From Bacteroidota bacterium (GTDB lineage: Bacteria > Bacteroidota > Bacteroidia > B-17B0 > Aurantibacillaceae), in the NCBI GenBank assembly GCA_963169355.1, contig CAUJCR010000006.1:62001-126000 (forward strand): a stretch of 64,000 nucleotides of DNA. The letters are read 5' to 3'. Positions 37,288 to 45,609 of this stretch are shown one piece after another. The translations under genes and the position numbers were made by a program. Positions within the stretch are counted from its first letter, which is position 1. Each line of letters opens with the position of its first letter. The notes below the pieces were generated by a model. That model saw nothing but the letters and a program-made list of their open reading frames with translations, did not search any database and was not told the DNA's origin.

Positions 37288-38151
37288 ATGTACGATATTG
37301 TTAATACTTCGCCATTTATAGAGCATCCAATTGTCGACATCGCGCAATTCGATGCCCATGAGTTTGATGTAACTATTTTTGAAGAAGAACAGCCTTCCAA
37401 TTTTTTAAATGGAGGTGTGTTTCAAAAAGAGCTGTATTGTAAATGCTTATTACATAAGCTATTTACTTTGACTAAATCTAAAATAAAACCTTTTATAAAA
37501 TACCAATGCGACCAAATGAAAGAGCCAATAATTTGGCTCAATAAATTCGAAAAACTAATTGACCTTAATAGGGATTTATTTGACGAAAAAGACCAGGTTA
37601 TACGTTTTGATAAAGCCTTGGTGGTAATAGAGCTTTACAGAGAACTGATTGAGAAAGAAGAAGCGCAACCGAATAATAAATTTAGTCTGGAAAAAGTTAA
37701 AACGAAACTCAAAGAGTATAATTCATACGAGGATAAGCTTTCTTACCTCTGTGAAATAGAAACAGAGTACAAACAATTACGTCCACCGGTACTTAATCCG
37801 CATACAGTTCCATTTGACGAGCAAATTAATTTAGAAATAGAAAAGCTAAACAAACAAGAAGTTCTAAAAGAAAAAGCTCGTGCAAAAGGCATTGTGAATG
37901 AACCCACAGTAAATACAAAGCCTTTAATTAAGTTGAATTGTAATCTTAATTATTTCGTTGATATATTCTATCAACTCTCTCAGGAAAAACAGCAACTTGA
38001 TTGCACGTTAAAGGACTTAGCTACATACATAGTATCAGGTGTAATTGATAAAGAAGGAAATCCAGCTTCAGTTGACTCGGTTTACTCCATGCTTAAACCA
38101 TCCAATTTTGAGAAAAGACCAAAAGGTCACTCCCGTTTTAAGTTAGAGTAA
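37288..38151 (+). CDS. Hypothetical helical protein, RteC-like C-terminus
   Basis: 287 residues, all soluble and mostly helical, with a charged central part (FEKLIDLNRDLFDEKDQVIRF, KVKTKLKEYNSYEDKL). The last 70 residues (LNCNLNYFVDIFYQLSQ, then a helix pair ending in KRPKGHSRFKLE) remind me of the C-terminal domain of RteC-type proteins and related proteins in Bacteroidota mobile elements, which regulate excision. This is weak, memory-based similarity. The position between integrase and Xis-like genes fits a regulator. Confidence 0.5.
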   Translation: MYDIVNTSPFIEHPIVDIAQFDAHEFDVTIFEEEQPSNFLNGGVFQKELYCKCLLHKLFTLTKSKIKPFIKYQCDQMKEPIIWLNKFEKLIDLNRDLFDEKDQVIRFDKALVVIELYRELIEKEEAQPNNKFSLEKVKTKLKEYNSYEDKLSYLCEIETEYKQLRPPVLNPHTVPFDEQINLEIEKLNKQEVLKEKARAKGIVNEPTVNTKPLIKLNCNLNYFVDIFYQLSQEKQQLDCTLKDLATYIVSGVIDKEGNPASVDSVYSMLKPSNFEKRPKGHSRFKLE

Positions 38152-38184
38152 CTTCATTGATTTACACAAACTTATGTACTAAAT

Positions 38185-38209
38185 GGTGACCGGTCACCAC
38201 GCGGTCACC
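38185..38209. promoter_or_regulatory. GGTNACC palindrome cluster before the Xis-like gene
   Basis: GGTGACCGGTCACC at 38185-38198 is a perfect 14-bp palindrome, followed after four bases by a third site GGTCACC (38203-38209). It lies 56 bp upstream of the HTH gene and is GC-rich compared with its surroundings. Likely an operator or a recombination directionality site. Confidence 0.55.
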
Positions 38210-38264
38210 AAGTCACTTTCGCACTTAAAACACTTTTGCGCCATAATCATTAAAAACAAATATT

Positions 38265-38543
38265 ATGGAAGCAGTAATTTTAACTAAAGACCAATTCGGA
38301 AGTTTATCAAACTCAATCGAAGAAATTAAAAGAGTAATTCTCAAAGACTCTAAAAAGCAAACTGAGGTTTATCTCGACAATCAGGAGTTTTTGCTCCTAA
38401 TGAAAATCTCAAAACGCACAGCTCAAACATGGAGAGACGAAGGAAAGATTTCTTTCTCTCAGGTTGGTAACAAAATCTACTACAAAATGACAGATGTAGA
38501 AGAATTGTTGGAGAAACATTACAACAAAGCATTTAAAAAGTAA
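38265..38543 (+). CDS. Helix-turn-helix (Xis-like, MerR-type) DNA-binding protein
   Basis: 92 residues. The C-terminal 55 residues are the HTH_17-type fold: DNQEFLLLMKISKRTAQTWRDEGKISFSQVGNKIYYKMTDVEEL, with the helix-turn-helix at KISKRTAQTWRDEG and the wing at VGNKIYY. Proteins of this type serve as excisionases or regulators in Bacteroidota integrative elements. It ends immediately before a perfect Shine-Dalgarno for the next gene. Confidence 0.85.
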   Translation: MEAVILTKDQFGSLSNSIEEIKRVILKDSKKQTEVYLDNQEFLLLMKISKRTAQTWRDEGKISFSQVGNKIYYKMTDVEELLEKHYNKAFKK

Positions 38544-38551
38544 GGAGGTGA
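38541..38551 (+). promoter_or_regulatory. Unusually perfect Shine-Dalgarno
   Basis: TAAGGAGGTGA, beginning with the stop codon of the HTH gene and ending 3 bp before the ATG at 38555, is fully complementary to a standard 16S 3' end. Nearly all other genes in the window lack such a site, and Bacteroidota rarely use it. Confidence 0.8.
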
Positions 38552-38554
38552 GGA

Positions 38555-38941
38555 ATGGAGAAATATAATGAGACTTTACACGACCTTACCTGGCCGGAAT
38601 TGCTCCAACAAGTTTCAGCAATCCTTGCCCGTGATGTCAAAACATTAGAGAGTAATGTAAATTATTACATGAAATTATTTAATGATAGCAACAGCGATAA
38701 AACACAATTAAACAAGCTATTTGAAAAACTGCAACTCGATAAATTGCGTTATGCATATATGTCAGAGTTGTTTATCAGATTGGATGAAGCTAACTACAAA
38801 ATGATGATCATGAGTTTAGAAAGTTGCATCCAACAAGAAACAGAATTGCAAAACCGTAAACCAAAAGATTGGTCCGCAACGGTTCGTTGCGAAAACGGTG
38901 AAATTAAATTGTACTTCATGGCTTTATCATATTTTCAGTAA
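38555..38941 (+). CDS. Hypothetical helical protein of the island
   Basis: 128 residues, not recognised. Helical and acidic/basic mixed (TLHDLTWPELLQQVSAIL, KTLESNVNYYMKLF), ending in a short beta stretch VRCENGEIKLYFMALSY. No membrane helix or metal site. Its start is set by the perfect Shine-Dalgarno, and it is presumably expressed together with the Xis-like protein. Confidence 0.6.
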   Translation: MEKYNETLHDLTWPELLQQVSAILARDVKTLESNVNYYMKLFNDSNSDKTQLNKLFEKLQLDKLRYAYMSELFIRLDEANYKMMIMSLESCIQQETELQNRKPKDWSATVRCENGEIKLYFMALSYFQ

Positions 38942-39010
38942 ACACTGGTCGAAACAGAGCGCAGGCCGGTCAAAACGCGAAGCCGATTAGCTGTGAATTT
39001 TTATTTTGAT

Positions 39011-39054
39011 AGATTCGTCTGAACGAGCTTTAGTTCTCGTTCAGTTACGAATCT
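39011..39054. other. Long interrupted hairpin in the 38942-39155 gap
   Basis: AGATTCGT/ACGAATCT (8 bp, 39011-39018 and 39047-39054) encloses GAACGAG/CTCGTTC (7 bp, 39021-39027 and 39036-39042). No T-run follows. The 214-bp gap also contains a GC-rich start (GCAGGCCGGTC) and an inverted pair around GTTACTTTTTT...AAAAAAGTGAC near 39108. Such structures could be part of an origin of transfer or replication. Confidence 0.5.
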
Positions 39055-39155
39055 TAAAAATGAAAAGAGCGGGCTGTATTCGTTTTGACTTGATTTTTTG
39101 GTTACTTTTTTATCTAAGAAAAAAGTGACACAACAATTTAAAAATTAAATGAATT

Positions 39156-40340
39156 ATGTTCGACATCCCGGCACCACAATCTCAAAATGGACTTTCAAGA
39201 CCCGCTCAGCCTCTTGTACTGGGCGGAGTCGAAGCGCCTCAATTAAAACTCACTCGTTTGCTCGAATCTCAAAAGAAAATTAAAGAGAACAAAAGCAAAC
39301 CTATTAACTTCTCACAACCAATTTTGTGGCAAAAAGAAAATCCTGTTTTCTTCCCAAAAACCATCAATGTCATCCAAGGTAAAGCAGGCGTGCATAAGTC
39401 ACGCCTTGCCGAAACCATTTGCGCTGCTTTATTAAAAACACCTGATAGTAACCGGGATTTATTAGATTTTAAAACAAACTTACTTAGTCGTTATGCAGTT
39501 TGCTACGTCGATACCGAACGAAATCTTTCCGACCAGTTACCATACTCGTTACAGCAAATTCAATTAAAAGCAGGTTACACCATTCAGGATAATCCTTATG
39601 GATTCGACTATATTTCTTTACTTGAATTTGCACGAGAAGAACGTTTTGATATGCTTAATATTTATTTAGAGCATATCCGTAAACAGTTTCCAATGCACTT
39701 GTTTATAGTATTGGATGTTATCACAGATTGTGTTTTCAATTTCAATGATACCAAAGACAGTATGAAATTAATAGATATGATGAACCAATCCATAAACCGG
39801 TATGATGTAACTTTTTTATGCTTGATACATGAAAACCCGGGTAACACCGACAAAGCACGTGGCCATTTAGGTACAGAAATTTTAAATAAAGCCAGTACCG
39901 TTTTACAAATTGGTTTTGAGAAAGATGCTCAGAACCATAATACTGATTTAATAAAAGTAAATTTTCTAAAATGTCGCAGCTCTAAAAAACACGACCCGTT
40001 TTTCGTTCAATATTCTAACGAAGAAAAGGGCTTGGTGATGGCAGACCCATTTTCAACCCAAGCCATTTTAGACAAGAAAAATCACAAAGCGGCACTTTCC
40101 GAAACAACAGAACTTTTAGCTCATTTATTACAACCGGAAATGCCTCGTAAGGAATTAATAGAAGTTCTTGTAGAGGAACTCGATTGTAGTAAGCGAACAG
40201 TCGTTAGTCGCCTAAAACAAATTACAGATAATGCAGTGGTCATTGTGCAAAACGATGAAAACTTCACCCTTTGCACTCGTGCAGCCAATAAAGAAATCAT
40301 ATTTTATTTAAGTCCTTTAAAATCAGACAATTTAGAATGA
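39156..40340 (+). CDS. RepA/RecA-like AAA ATPase of mobile elements
   Basis: 394 residues. Walker A appears as GKAGVHKSR (about residues 72-80, a variant GxxGxxKS), Walker B as LFIVLDV (about 185), followed by a sensor segment FLCLIHENPG and the GTEILNKASTVLQIG strand. C-terminal about 80 residues form a helical, winged-helix-like end. This family accompanies integrases and Xis proteins in Bacteroidota elements and probably acts as a replicative-helicase or loader ATPase. A palindrome at 40352 follows directly. Confidence 0.8.
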   Translation: MFDIPAPQSQNGLSRPAQPLVLGGVEAPQLKLTRLLESQKKIKENKSKPINFSQPILWQKENPVFFPKTINVIQGKAGVHKSRLAETICAALLKTPDSNRDLLDFKTNLLSRYAVCYVDTERNLSDQLPYSLQQIQLKAGYTIQDNPYGFDYISLLEFAREERFDMLNIYLEHIRKQFPMHLFIVLDVITDCVFNFNDTKDSMKLIDMMNQSINRYDVTFLCLIHENPGNTDKARGHLGTEILNKASTVLQIGFEKDAQNHNTDLIKVNFLKCRSSKKHDPFFVQYSNEEKGLVMADPFSTQAILDKKNHKAALSETTELLAHLLQPEMPRKELIEVLVEELDCSKRTVVSRLKQITDNAVVIVQNDENFTLCTRAANKEIIFYLSPLKSDNLE

Positions 40341-40351
40341 AAGTACTATTG

Positions 40352-40393
40352 ATGCAAAGTGCAAACTCTTATATAAGGCTTTGCACTTTGCAT
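40352..40393. promoter_or_regulatory. 42-bp near-perfect palindrome between repA-like gene and hsdM
   Basis: ATGCAAAGTGCAAA (40352-40365) and TTTGCACTTTGCAT (40380-40393) are perfect 14-bp arms; the centre contains the palindrome CTTATATAAG (40368-40377). It has no T-run, so an operator or origin is more likely than a terminator. It is centred 139 bp before hsdM. Confidence 0.6.
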
Positions 40394-40511
40394 TGATAAT
40401 TCATTTTATTAAAAATGCACCATTTTAACATCAAAATTATCTATTTTTATTGTTTACGAATAAAGTTAAGTAATAAATCCAGTTACACTTAAAGTTTTAT
40501 CAAATCAAAAT

Positions 40512-43025
40512 ATGGCTACTAAAAAATCAGAACTCTATTCATCATTGTGGGAAGGATGCGACGCGTTACGTGGTGCAATGGATGCTTCTCAATACAAAGA
40601 TTATGTGTTAGTAATGCTTTTCTTGAAATACGTTTCAGATAAAGCGAAGAACGACAGTAAAGCTTTAATCGAAATCCCTAAAGGCTGTTTCTACGATGAC
40701 ATCATTGATGTAAAAGGAACTAAAGATATTGGCGAAAAAATCGACACTGTCATTGGCGCTATTGCTAAAGCAAACGACCTCGAAAAAGTGATTGATGTTG
40801 TTAGCTTTAACGACGAGGAGAAGTTAGGCAAAGGAAAAGAAATGATTGACCGCCTAAGTAACCTAGTGGCAATTTTCGAAAACGATGCTTTTGATTTTAG
40901 TAAAAACCGTGCTGAAGGTGATGATTTATTGGGCGATGCTTACGAATACTTAATGCGTCATTTTGCTACCGAGAGCGGAAAATCAAAAGGCCAATTTTAT
41001 ACACCTGCCGAAGTATCTCGTGTTTTAGCAAAAGTATTAGGCATTAGTAATACTACTAAAAAAACCTCTTTTTATGATCCCACATGTGGGTCCGGGTCGC
41101 TGCTTTTAAAGGCAATTGAGGAAGCTAATGGTAAAGGAACTTTATATGGCCAAGAAAAAGAAGTAGCAACCGCTGCCTTGGCTCGTATGAATATGATTAT
41201 TCATAACAACCCCGATTCAACAATTGTAAAGGGACAAAGCACTTTATCCAATCCTTTGTTTACTGATAAAAACGGAAACTTAGAATCATTTGATTACATC
41301 GTTGCTAATCCTCCTTTTTCTTTAAAAAATTGGACAACTGGTTTCAAACCATTGGATGATGTTTATGATAGATTTACAGGCTTTGGCATTCCGCCCGAAA
41401 AAAATGGAGACTATGCTTTTTTATTACACATTGTTAAATCATTAAAAAGTTCGGGTAAAGCAGCCGTTATTTTACCGCATGGTGTTTTATTCAGAGGTAA
41501 TGCCGAAGCAGAGATTCGTAAAAACTTAATTAAAAAAGGATTCATAAAAGGAATTATTGGTTTGCCGGCAAACTTGTTTTATGGCACTGGTATTCCTGCC
41601 TGTATTATTGTGATTGATAAAGAAGATGCCGATACTCGTAAAGGTATTTTTATGATTGACGCAGGAAAAGGGTTTATGAAAGACGGAAACAAAAACCGTT
41701 TACGCGAACAAGACATTCATAAAATAGTCGATACATTTACTAAACAAGAAACAATTGAAAAATACAGTCGCTTTGTTTCTTTATCGGAGATTGAAGATCC
41801 TAAAAACGATTACAACTTAAATATCCCTCGTTATATTGATAGTCAGGAAGCCGAAGATATTCAAGATATTGAAGCACATTTGTTAGGCGATATTCCTAAT
41901 CAGGATATTGATGCTTTGAGTAATTATTGGGAAGTATATCCTTCCTTAAAGGCCGAATTATTTAAAGCTTCTAAACGTAAAGGCTATAGTCATCCAAAAA
42001 TAAATAAAGACGAATTAAAGCAATTTATTTTTAGTCATGCTGAGTTTATAACCTTTGGTAAAAAACTCGATAAAGTTTTTTCGGCTTGGAAAAAACGTAG
42101 CACCGATTATTTAAAAGAGTTGAAAAAAGGCATTAAACCAAAACAGGTCATACAACAAATTTCAGAAGACGCCTTAAATGCTTATTCTAATATAGCCTTG
42201 ATAGATAGATACGATATCTATCAGCACATCATGGACTATTGGAATACAACTATGCAAGATGATTGCTATATGATAGCCATTGATGGTTGGAAAGCAGAAC
42301 CTTACCGCATTATCGAGAAAAACAAAAAAACAGGTAAAGAAACCGATAAAGGTTGGACTTGCGATTTAGTACCACCTGAATTAGTAACCAACAGATATTT
42401 TGCTAAAGAGAAAAAAGCCTTAGATAATTTAATTGCTGAGAGAGATACAGTTGCAGCGCAACTAACAGAATTAGAAGAAGAGCATAGTGGTGAAGAAGGT
42501 TATTTTGCAGATTTTGATAAGGTTAATAAAGCTTCTGTACAAAAACGTTTAAAGGAAATAGAGGCTAGTACAAAATCAATTAAAACAGAAACGAAAAGTA
42601 AAAAACTGGCAATGGCTGCCGAACCAAGCAACGAATATAAAATTGCTCGTCAACAAGTAGAAAACTATGTGCATGCCGAAGAAATCGAAGTTTTGCAAAA
42701 CTATTTAAACCTTATCGAAAAACAAGCAGAGTTAAATGTTCAAATTAAAGTATCTGAAATTGATTTGTCTTTAATGTGTATGAAACAATATAGCAAATTA
42801 TCTATGGATGATGTGAAACAATTAGTAGTAGATGATAAATGGATGCAAAGCATCGAACTTACAATTAAAGCAGAAACCGATCGCATCAGTCAAACCTTAA
42901 CACAACGTATAAAGGAGTTAGAAGAAAGATACGAGAGTTCATTACCTCAATTAAATAACGAGGTGAATGAACTTGAACAAAAGGTAAACGCTCACCTTCA
43001 AGAAATGGGATACTCATGGAACTAA
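40512..43025 (+). CDS. hsdM: Type I restriction-modification methyltransferase subunit HsdM
   Basis: 837 residues. N-terminal HsdM_N helical domain (1-130), then the N6-adenine methylase with SAM motif I FYDPTCGSGS (187-196), the QFYTP entry (161-165) and catalytic motif IV NPPF (266-269). The C-terminal about 350 residues (from 480) are rich in Glu/Lys helices, probably coiled coil, and make it longer than classical HsdM of about 500 residues; long forms are common in this phylum. Forms the M2S methylase that protects host DNA. Overlaps hsdS by 10 bp. Confidence 0.97.
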   Translation: MATKKSELYSSLWEGCDALRGAMDASQYKDYVLVMLFLKYVSDKAKNDSKALIEIPKGCFYDDIIDVKGTKDIGEKIDTVIGAIAKANDLEKVIDVVSFNDEEKLGKGKEMIDRLSNLVAIFENDAFDFSKNRAEGDDLLGDAYEYLMRHFATESGKSKGQFYTPAEVSRVLAKVLGISNTTKKTSFYDPTCGSGSLLLKAIEEANGKGTLYGQEKEVATAALARMNMIIHNNPDSTIVKGQSTLSNPLFTDKNGNLESFDYIVANPPFSLKNWTTGFKPLDDVYDRFTGFGIPPEKNGDYAFLLHIVKSLKSSGKAAVILPHGVLFRGNAEAEIRKNLIKKGFIKGIIGLPANLFYGTGIPACIIVIDKEDADTRKGIFMIDAGKGFMKDGNKNRLREQDIHKIVDTFTKQETIEKYSRFVSLSEIEDPKNDYNLNIPRYIDSQEAEDIQDIEAHLLGDIPNQDIDALSNYWEVYPSLKAELFKASKRKGYSHPKINKDELKQFIFSHAEFITFGKKLDKVFSAWKKRSTDYLKELKKGIKPKQVIQQISEDALNAYSNIALIDRYDIYQHIMDYWNTTMQDDCYMIAIDGWKAEPYRIIEKNKKTGKETDKGWTCDLVPPELVTNRYFAKEKKALDNLIAERDTVAAQLTELEEEHSGEEGYFADFDKVNKASVQKRLKEIEASTKSIKTETKSKKLAMAAEPSNEYKIARQQVENYVHAEEIEVLQNYLNLIEKQAELNVQIKVSEIDLSLMCMKQYSKLSMDDVKQLVVDDKWMQSIELTIKAETDRISQTLTQRIKELEERYESSLPQLNNEVNELEQKVNAHLQEMGYSWN

Positions 43026-44269
43026 AAGAGAAAACTAAATATAAGCAAACTGAGTTGGGTTTAATTCCAAATGATTGGTTAGTAGTAACTTTAGGTGAAA
43101 TCGGTAATTTTAAAAATGGAATTAATAAGTCAACCGAAGATTTTGGCTTCGGTTCTCCATTTGTAAACTTAATGGACGTATTTGGTAAATCAAGCATTAG
43201 TTCAAATAATGACTTTGGCTTAATCAATACAAATGATGCAGAAAAAAAATTATATAATTTGATTAGTGGTGACGTTTTATTTATTAGATCATCTGTTAAA
43301 CCTTCAGGTGTAGGATTAACTAGTTTAATTGAAAGAGATTTACCCGATACCGTATTTAGTGGTTTTATTATTAGATTTCGTGATAATGGATTTTTGACTA
43401 AGGAGTTTAAGAAGCATTGTTTTTATAATGAAAAATTCAGAAATAATTTAATTGGTAATAGTACCGTTAGTGCAAATACTAATATAAATCAAGAGGCTCT
43501 AAAAAAACTTTTAATTGCTGTTCCATCTGATAAAATGGAACAAAAAGCTATTGCCACAGCATTAAGCGATACAGATAATTTAATTAATAGCTTAGAAAAA
43601 CTCATCGCAAAAAAGAAAGCTATTAAACAAGGGGTAATGCAAAGATTGTTTAAGCCTAAAAAAGGATGGGAAGTTAAAACCTTGGGTATGTTGGGTAAAG
43701 TATATGGCGGACTTTCTGGAAAATCAAAACAAGATTTTAGTAATGGACAATTTCCATATATCCCATTTATGAATGTGATGAGTAATCCAAAAATTGATAT
43801 TCAATATTTCGGATATGTAAATATCAATACTGGTGAGGTGCAAAATAAAGCTCAAAAAGGAGATCTTTTTTTTAATGGGTCATCTGAAACTCCTGAAGAA
43901 CTCGGAATGTGTTCAGTGTTATTACACGATATCCCAAATTTATATTTAAATAGTTTCTGTTTTGGTTATCGGTTAAATAGTGAGTTTAAAACTGATGGAC
44001 TTTACTTGTCTTATTTTTTTAGAAGTAGTGAAGGCCGAAAATTATTTTACTCAATGGCGCAAGGAGCAACAAGATATAATTTATCAAAAGCTAATTTTAA
44101 TAAACTCGAAATTTTAATGCCGAAACCAGATGAACAAATAAAAATTTCTAAAACTTTATCAGATATGGATTCAGAAATTTTTGCTTTAGAAACTAAGCTC
44201 GGTAAATGCAAACAAATCAAACAAGGCATGATGCAAAATTTACTAACGGGTAAAATTCGTTTAGTATGA
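43016..44269 (+). CDS. hsdS: Type I restriction-modification specificity subunit HsdS
   Basis: 417 residues with two target-recognition domains. Domain one starts near GLIPNDWLVVTLGEIGNFKNG and is followed by the conserved helical spacer (EQKAIATALSDTDNLINSLEKLI), domain two near KGWEVKTLGMLGKVYGGLSGKS and its own spacer with ISKTLSDMDSEIFALETKL. The two-part layout implies a bipartite target sequence. Overlaps its neighbours on both sides, so hsdM, hsdS and the PLD gene are translationally coupled. Confidence 0.95.
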   Translation: MELKEKTKYKQTELGLIPNDWLVVTLGEIGNFKNGINKSTEDFGFGSPFVNLMDVFGKSSISSNNDFGLINTNDAEKKLYNLISGDVLFIRSSVKPSGVGLTSLIERDLPDTVFSGFIIRFRDNGFLTKEFKKHCFYNEKFRNNLIGNSTVSANTNINQEALKKLLIAVPSDKMEQKAIATALSDTDNLINSLEKLIAKKKAIKQGVMQRLFKPKKGWEVKTLGMLGKVYGGLSGKSKQDFSNGQFPYIPFMNVMSNPKIDIQYFGYVNINTGEVQNKAQKGDLFFNGSSETPEELGMCSVLLHDIPNLYLNSFCFGYRLNSEFKTDGLYLSYFFRSSEGRKLFYSMAQGATRYNLSKANFNKLEILMPKPDEQIKISKTLSDMDSEIFALETKLGKCKQIKQGMMQNLLTGKIRLV

Positions 44270-45456
44270 GTGTTCAGTTTATTTCAAATAACAATCAAAA
44301 TCATTTCACTCAACTTAATGAGCTAATTCAGTCAGCTGATGAAGTTTGGATGGCAACAGCTTTTTTAAAACAATCGGGCTTAACTAAATTATTACTTGCA
44401 ATTAAAAAACATGTAGAGTCTAAGAAAGATATCCACATCATTGCCGGGCAAAACTTTGGTTTAACCGAACCTAAAGCATTAATTGAGTTGCATAAACTTT
44501 TTCAAAATAGCAACAACGCTAAAGTGTATTTAGCTCATGCCAATAAACCAACCGAAGTATTTCATCCTAAATTATACCTCTTTCGCAAAAACGATGATTT
44601 CACTATTCTATCAGGCTCAGCAAATTTAACCGAGGGCGGTCTTCAATCAAATGTAGAGTGCTCTCTATTAATCAAAGCTAATCGCAATGATTCTGTTTGG
44701 AAAGAAACATTATTGTTTTTTAATAAAATCTTGTCACCTGAATTTTCGCAGGAAGCAACTTATGATGTCATCAAACAATACGAATCATACTACGAACAGC
44801 AAAAACAACTTAACCACCAAGCTAAAGCAATTCCTACACGCACCAAAACACAAATTAACTTTAGCCAGGATTTAATTAAGTTGTTTAAAGAGTATGATAA
44901 CAAAGAGAGAGATAAAATATTTAAGAATAAAACAGCCAATTATTTAGAGGCTAAAAAAGTACTTAATGCAATTGCAGATCATCCAAAATTAACACAAAGT
45001 ATTTTTGAAGAACTACTGGATAAATTAGTGGGCAGCTCAGAGGAAGATAATTTGTGGCATAGTGGTAGCTTATATCGCTTACGTCGTAAAGTCTACCCTT
45101 ACTATAAAGAATTTCAAACTTTAGTTAAATATATCAGAGAACAATCTAACAGTTCCGCAGCTTCTGTTTTTTCAATGGCAAAAAGTATGATTGATAACAT
45201 TGAAGGAGCTGGCCCTAATTATATAGCTGAAATTATGATGACTTATAATCCTGATAATTTTGCAAATCTTAATAAAAATCCTTTAACCGTATTAAGAGAA
45301 AAAGGCGGATTAAATTTAAAAGCAACTTCAGTCGCATATAATGGAATTGATTATCAGGAATACTGTAACGTGGTAAAAGATATCAGTAAAAAAGTAGGAA
45401 TTAGGAATATGCTGGAAGCTGATAGTTTTTTCAACTTCATTTACTGGAATCTATAA
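44266..45456 (+). CDS. PLD-like (HKD) nuclease-family protein within the type I locus
   Basis: 396 residues. One HKD-type motif: His100-Pro-Lys102 in FHPKLYLFRK, followed by SGSANLTEGGL (116-126), as in PLD nucleases that work as dimers. The C-terminal half (about 185-396) is helical and unrecognised. It overlaps hsdS by the ATGA sequence, so it is made with the methylase. Such proteins occur in some restriction loci and may act on DNA ends or as an accessory restriction activity; this is inference. The gene is followed by a hairpin. Confidence 0.85.
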   Translation: MSVQFISNNNQNHFTQLNELIQSADEVWMATAFLKQSGLTKLLLAIKKHVESKKDIHIIAGQNFGLTEPKALIELHKLFQNSNNAKVYLAHANKPTEVFHPKLYLFRKNDDFTILSGSANLTEGGLQSNVECSLLIKANRNDSVWKETLLFFNKILSPEFSQEATYDVIKQYESYYEQQKQLNHQAKAIPTRTKTQINFSQDLIKLFKEYDNKERDKIFKNKTANYLEAKKVLNAIADHPKLTQSIFEELLDKLVGSSEEDNLWHSGSLYRLRRKVYPYYKEFQTLVKYIREQSNSSAASVFSMAKSMIDNIEGAGPNYIAEIMMTYNPDNFANLNKNPLTVLREKGGLNLKATSVAYNGIDYQEYCNVVKDISKKVGIRNMLEADSFFNFIYWNL

Positions 45457-45517
45457 ATCATTAACATTCTACCGGCTGATTCCCAGTATTTTACATTTCA
45501 ATTGTCAATATAATGTC

Positions 45518-45591
45518 AAAAAACTAAAATAAGCACCCTTCTTATTTTAGTTTTTTGCTATTTTCTAAAATAAGCACTACATTTATTTTAG
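45518..45591 (+). promoter_or_regulatory. Tandem operator-like palindromes (and terminator) before the second fic gene
   Basis: Palindrome 1: a perfect 16-bp stem, 45518-45533 with 45541-45556, seven-base loop and a T-run, so it can also terminate the PLD transcript. Palindrome 2: CTAAAATAA (45565-45573) with TTATTTTAG (45583-45591). CTAAAATAAGCAC occurs in both (45524 and 45565, 41 bp apart). The fic ATG is 18 bp further on. Confidence 0.7.
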
Positions 45592-45609
45592 TTTTTAAAA
45601 TTAACAATT

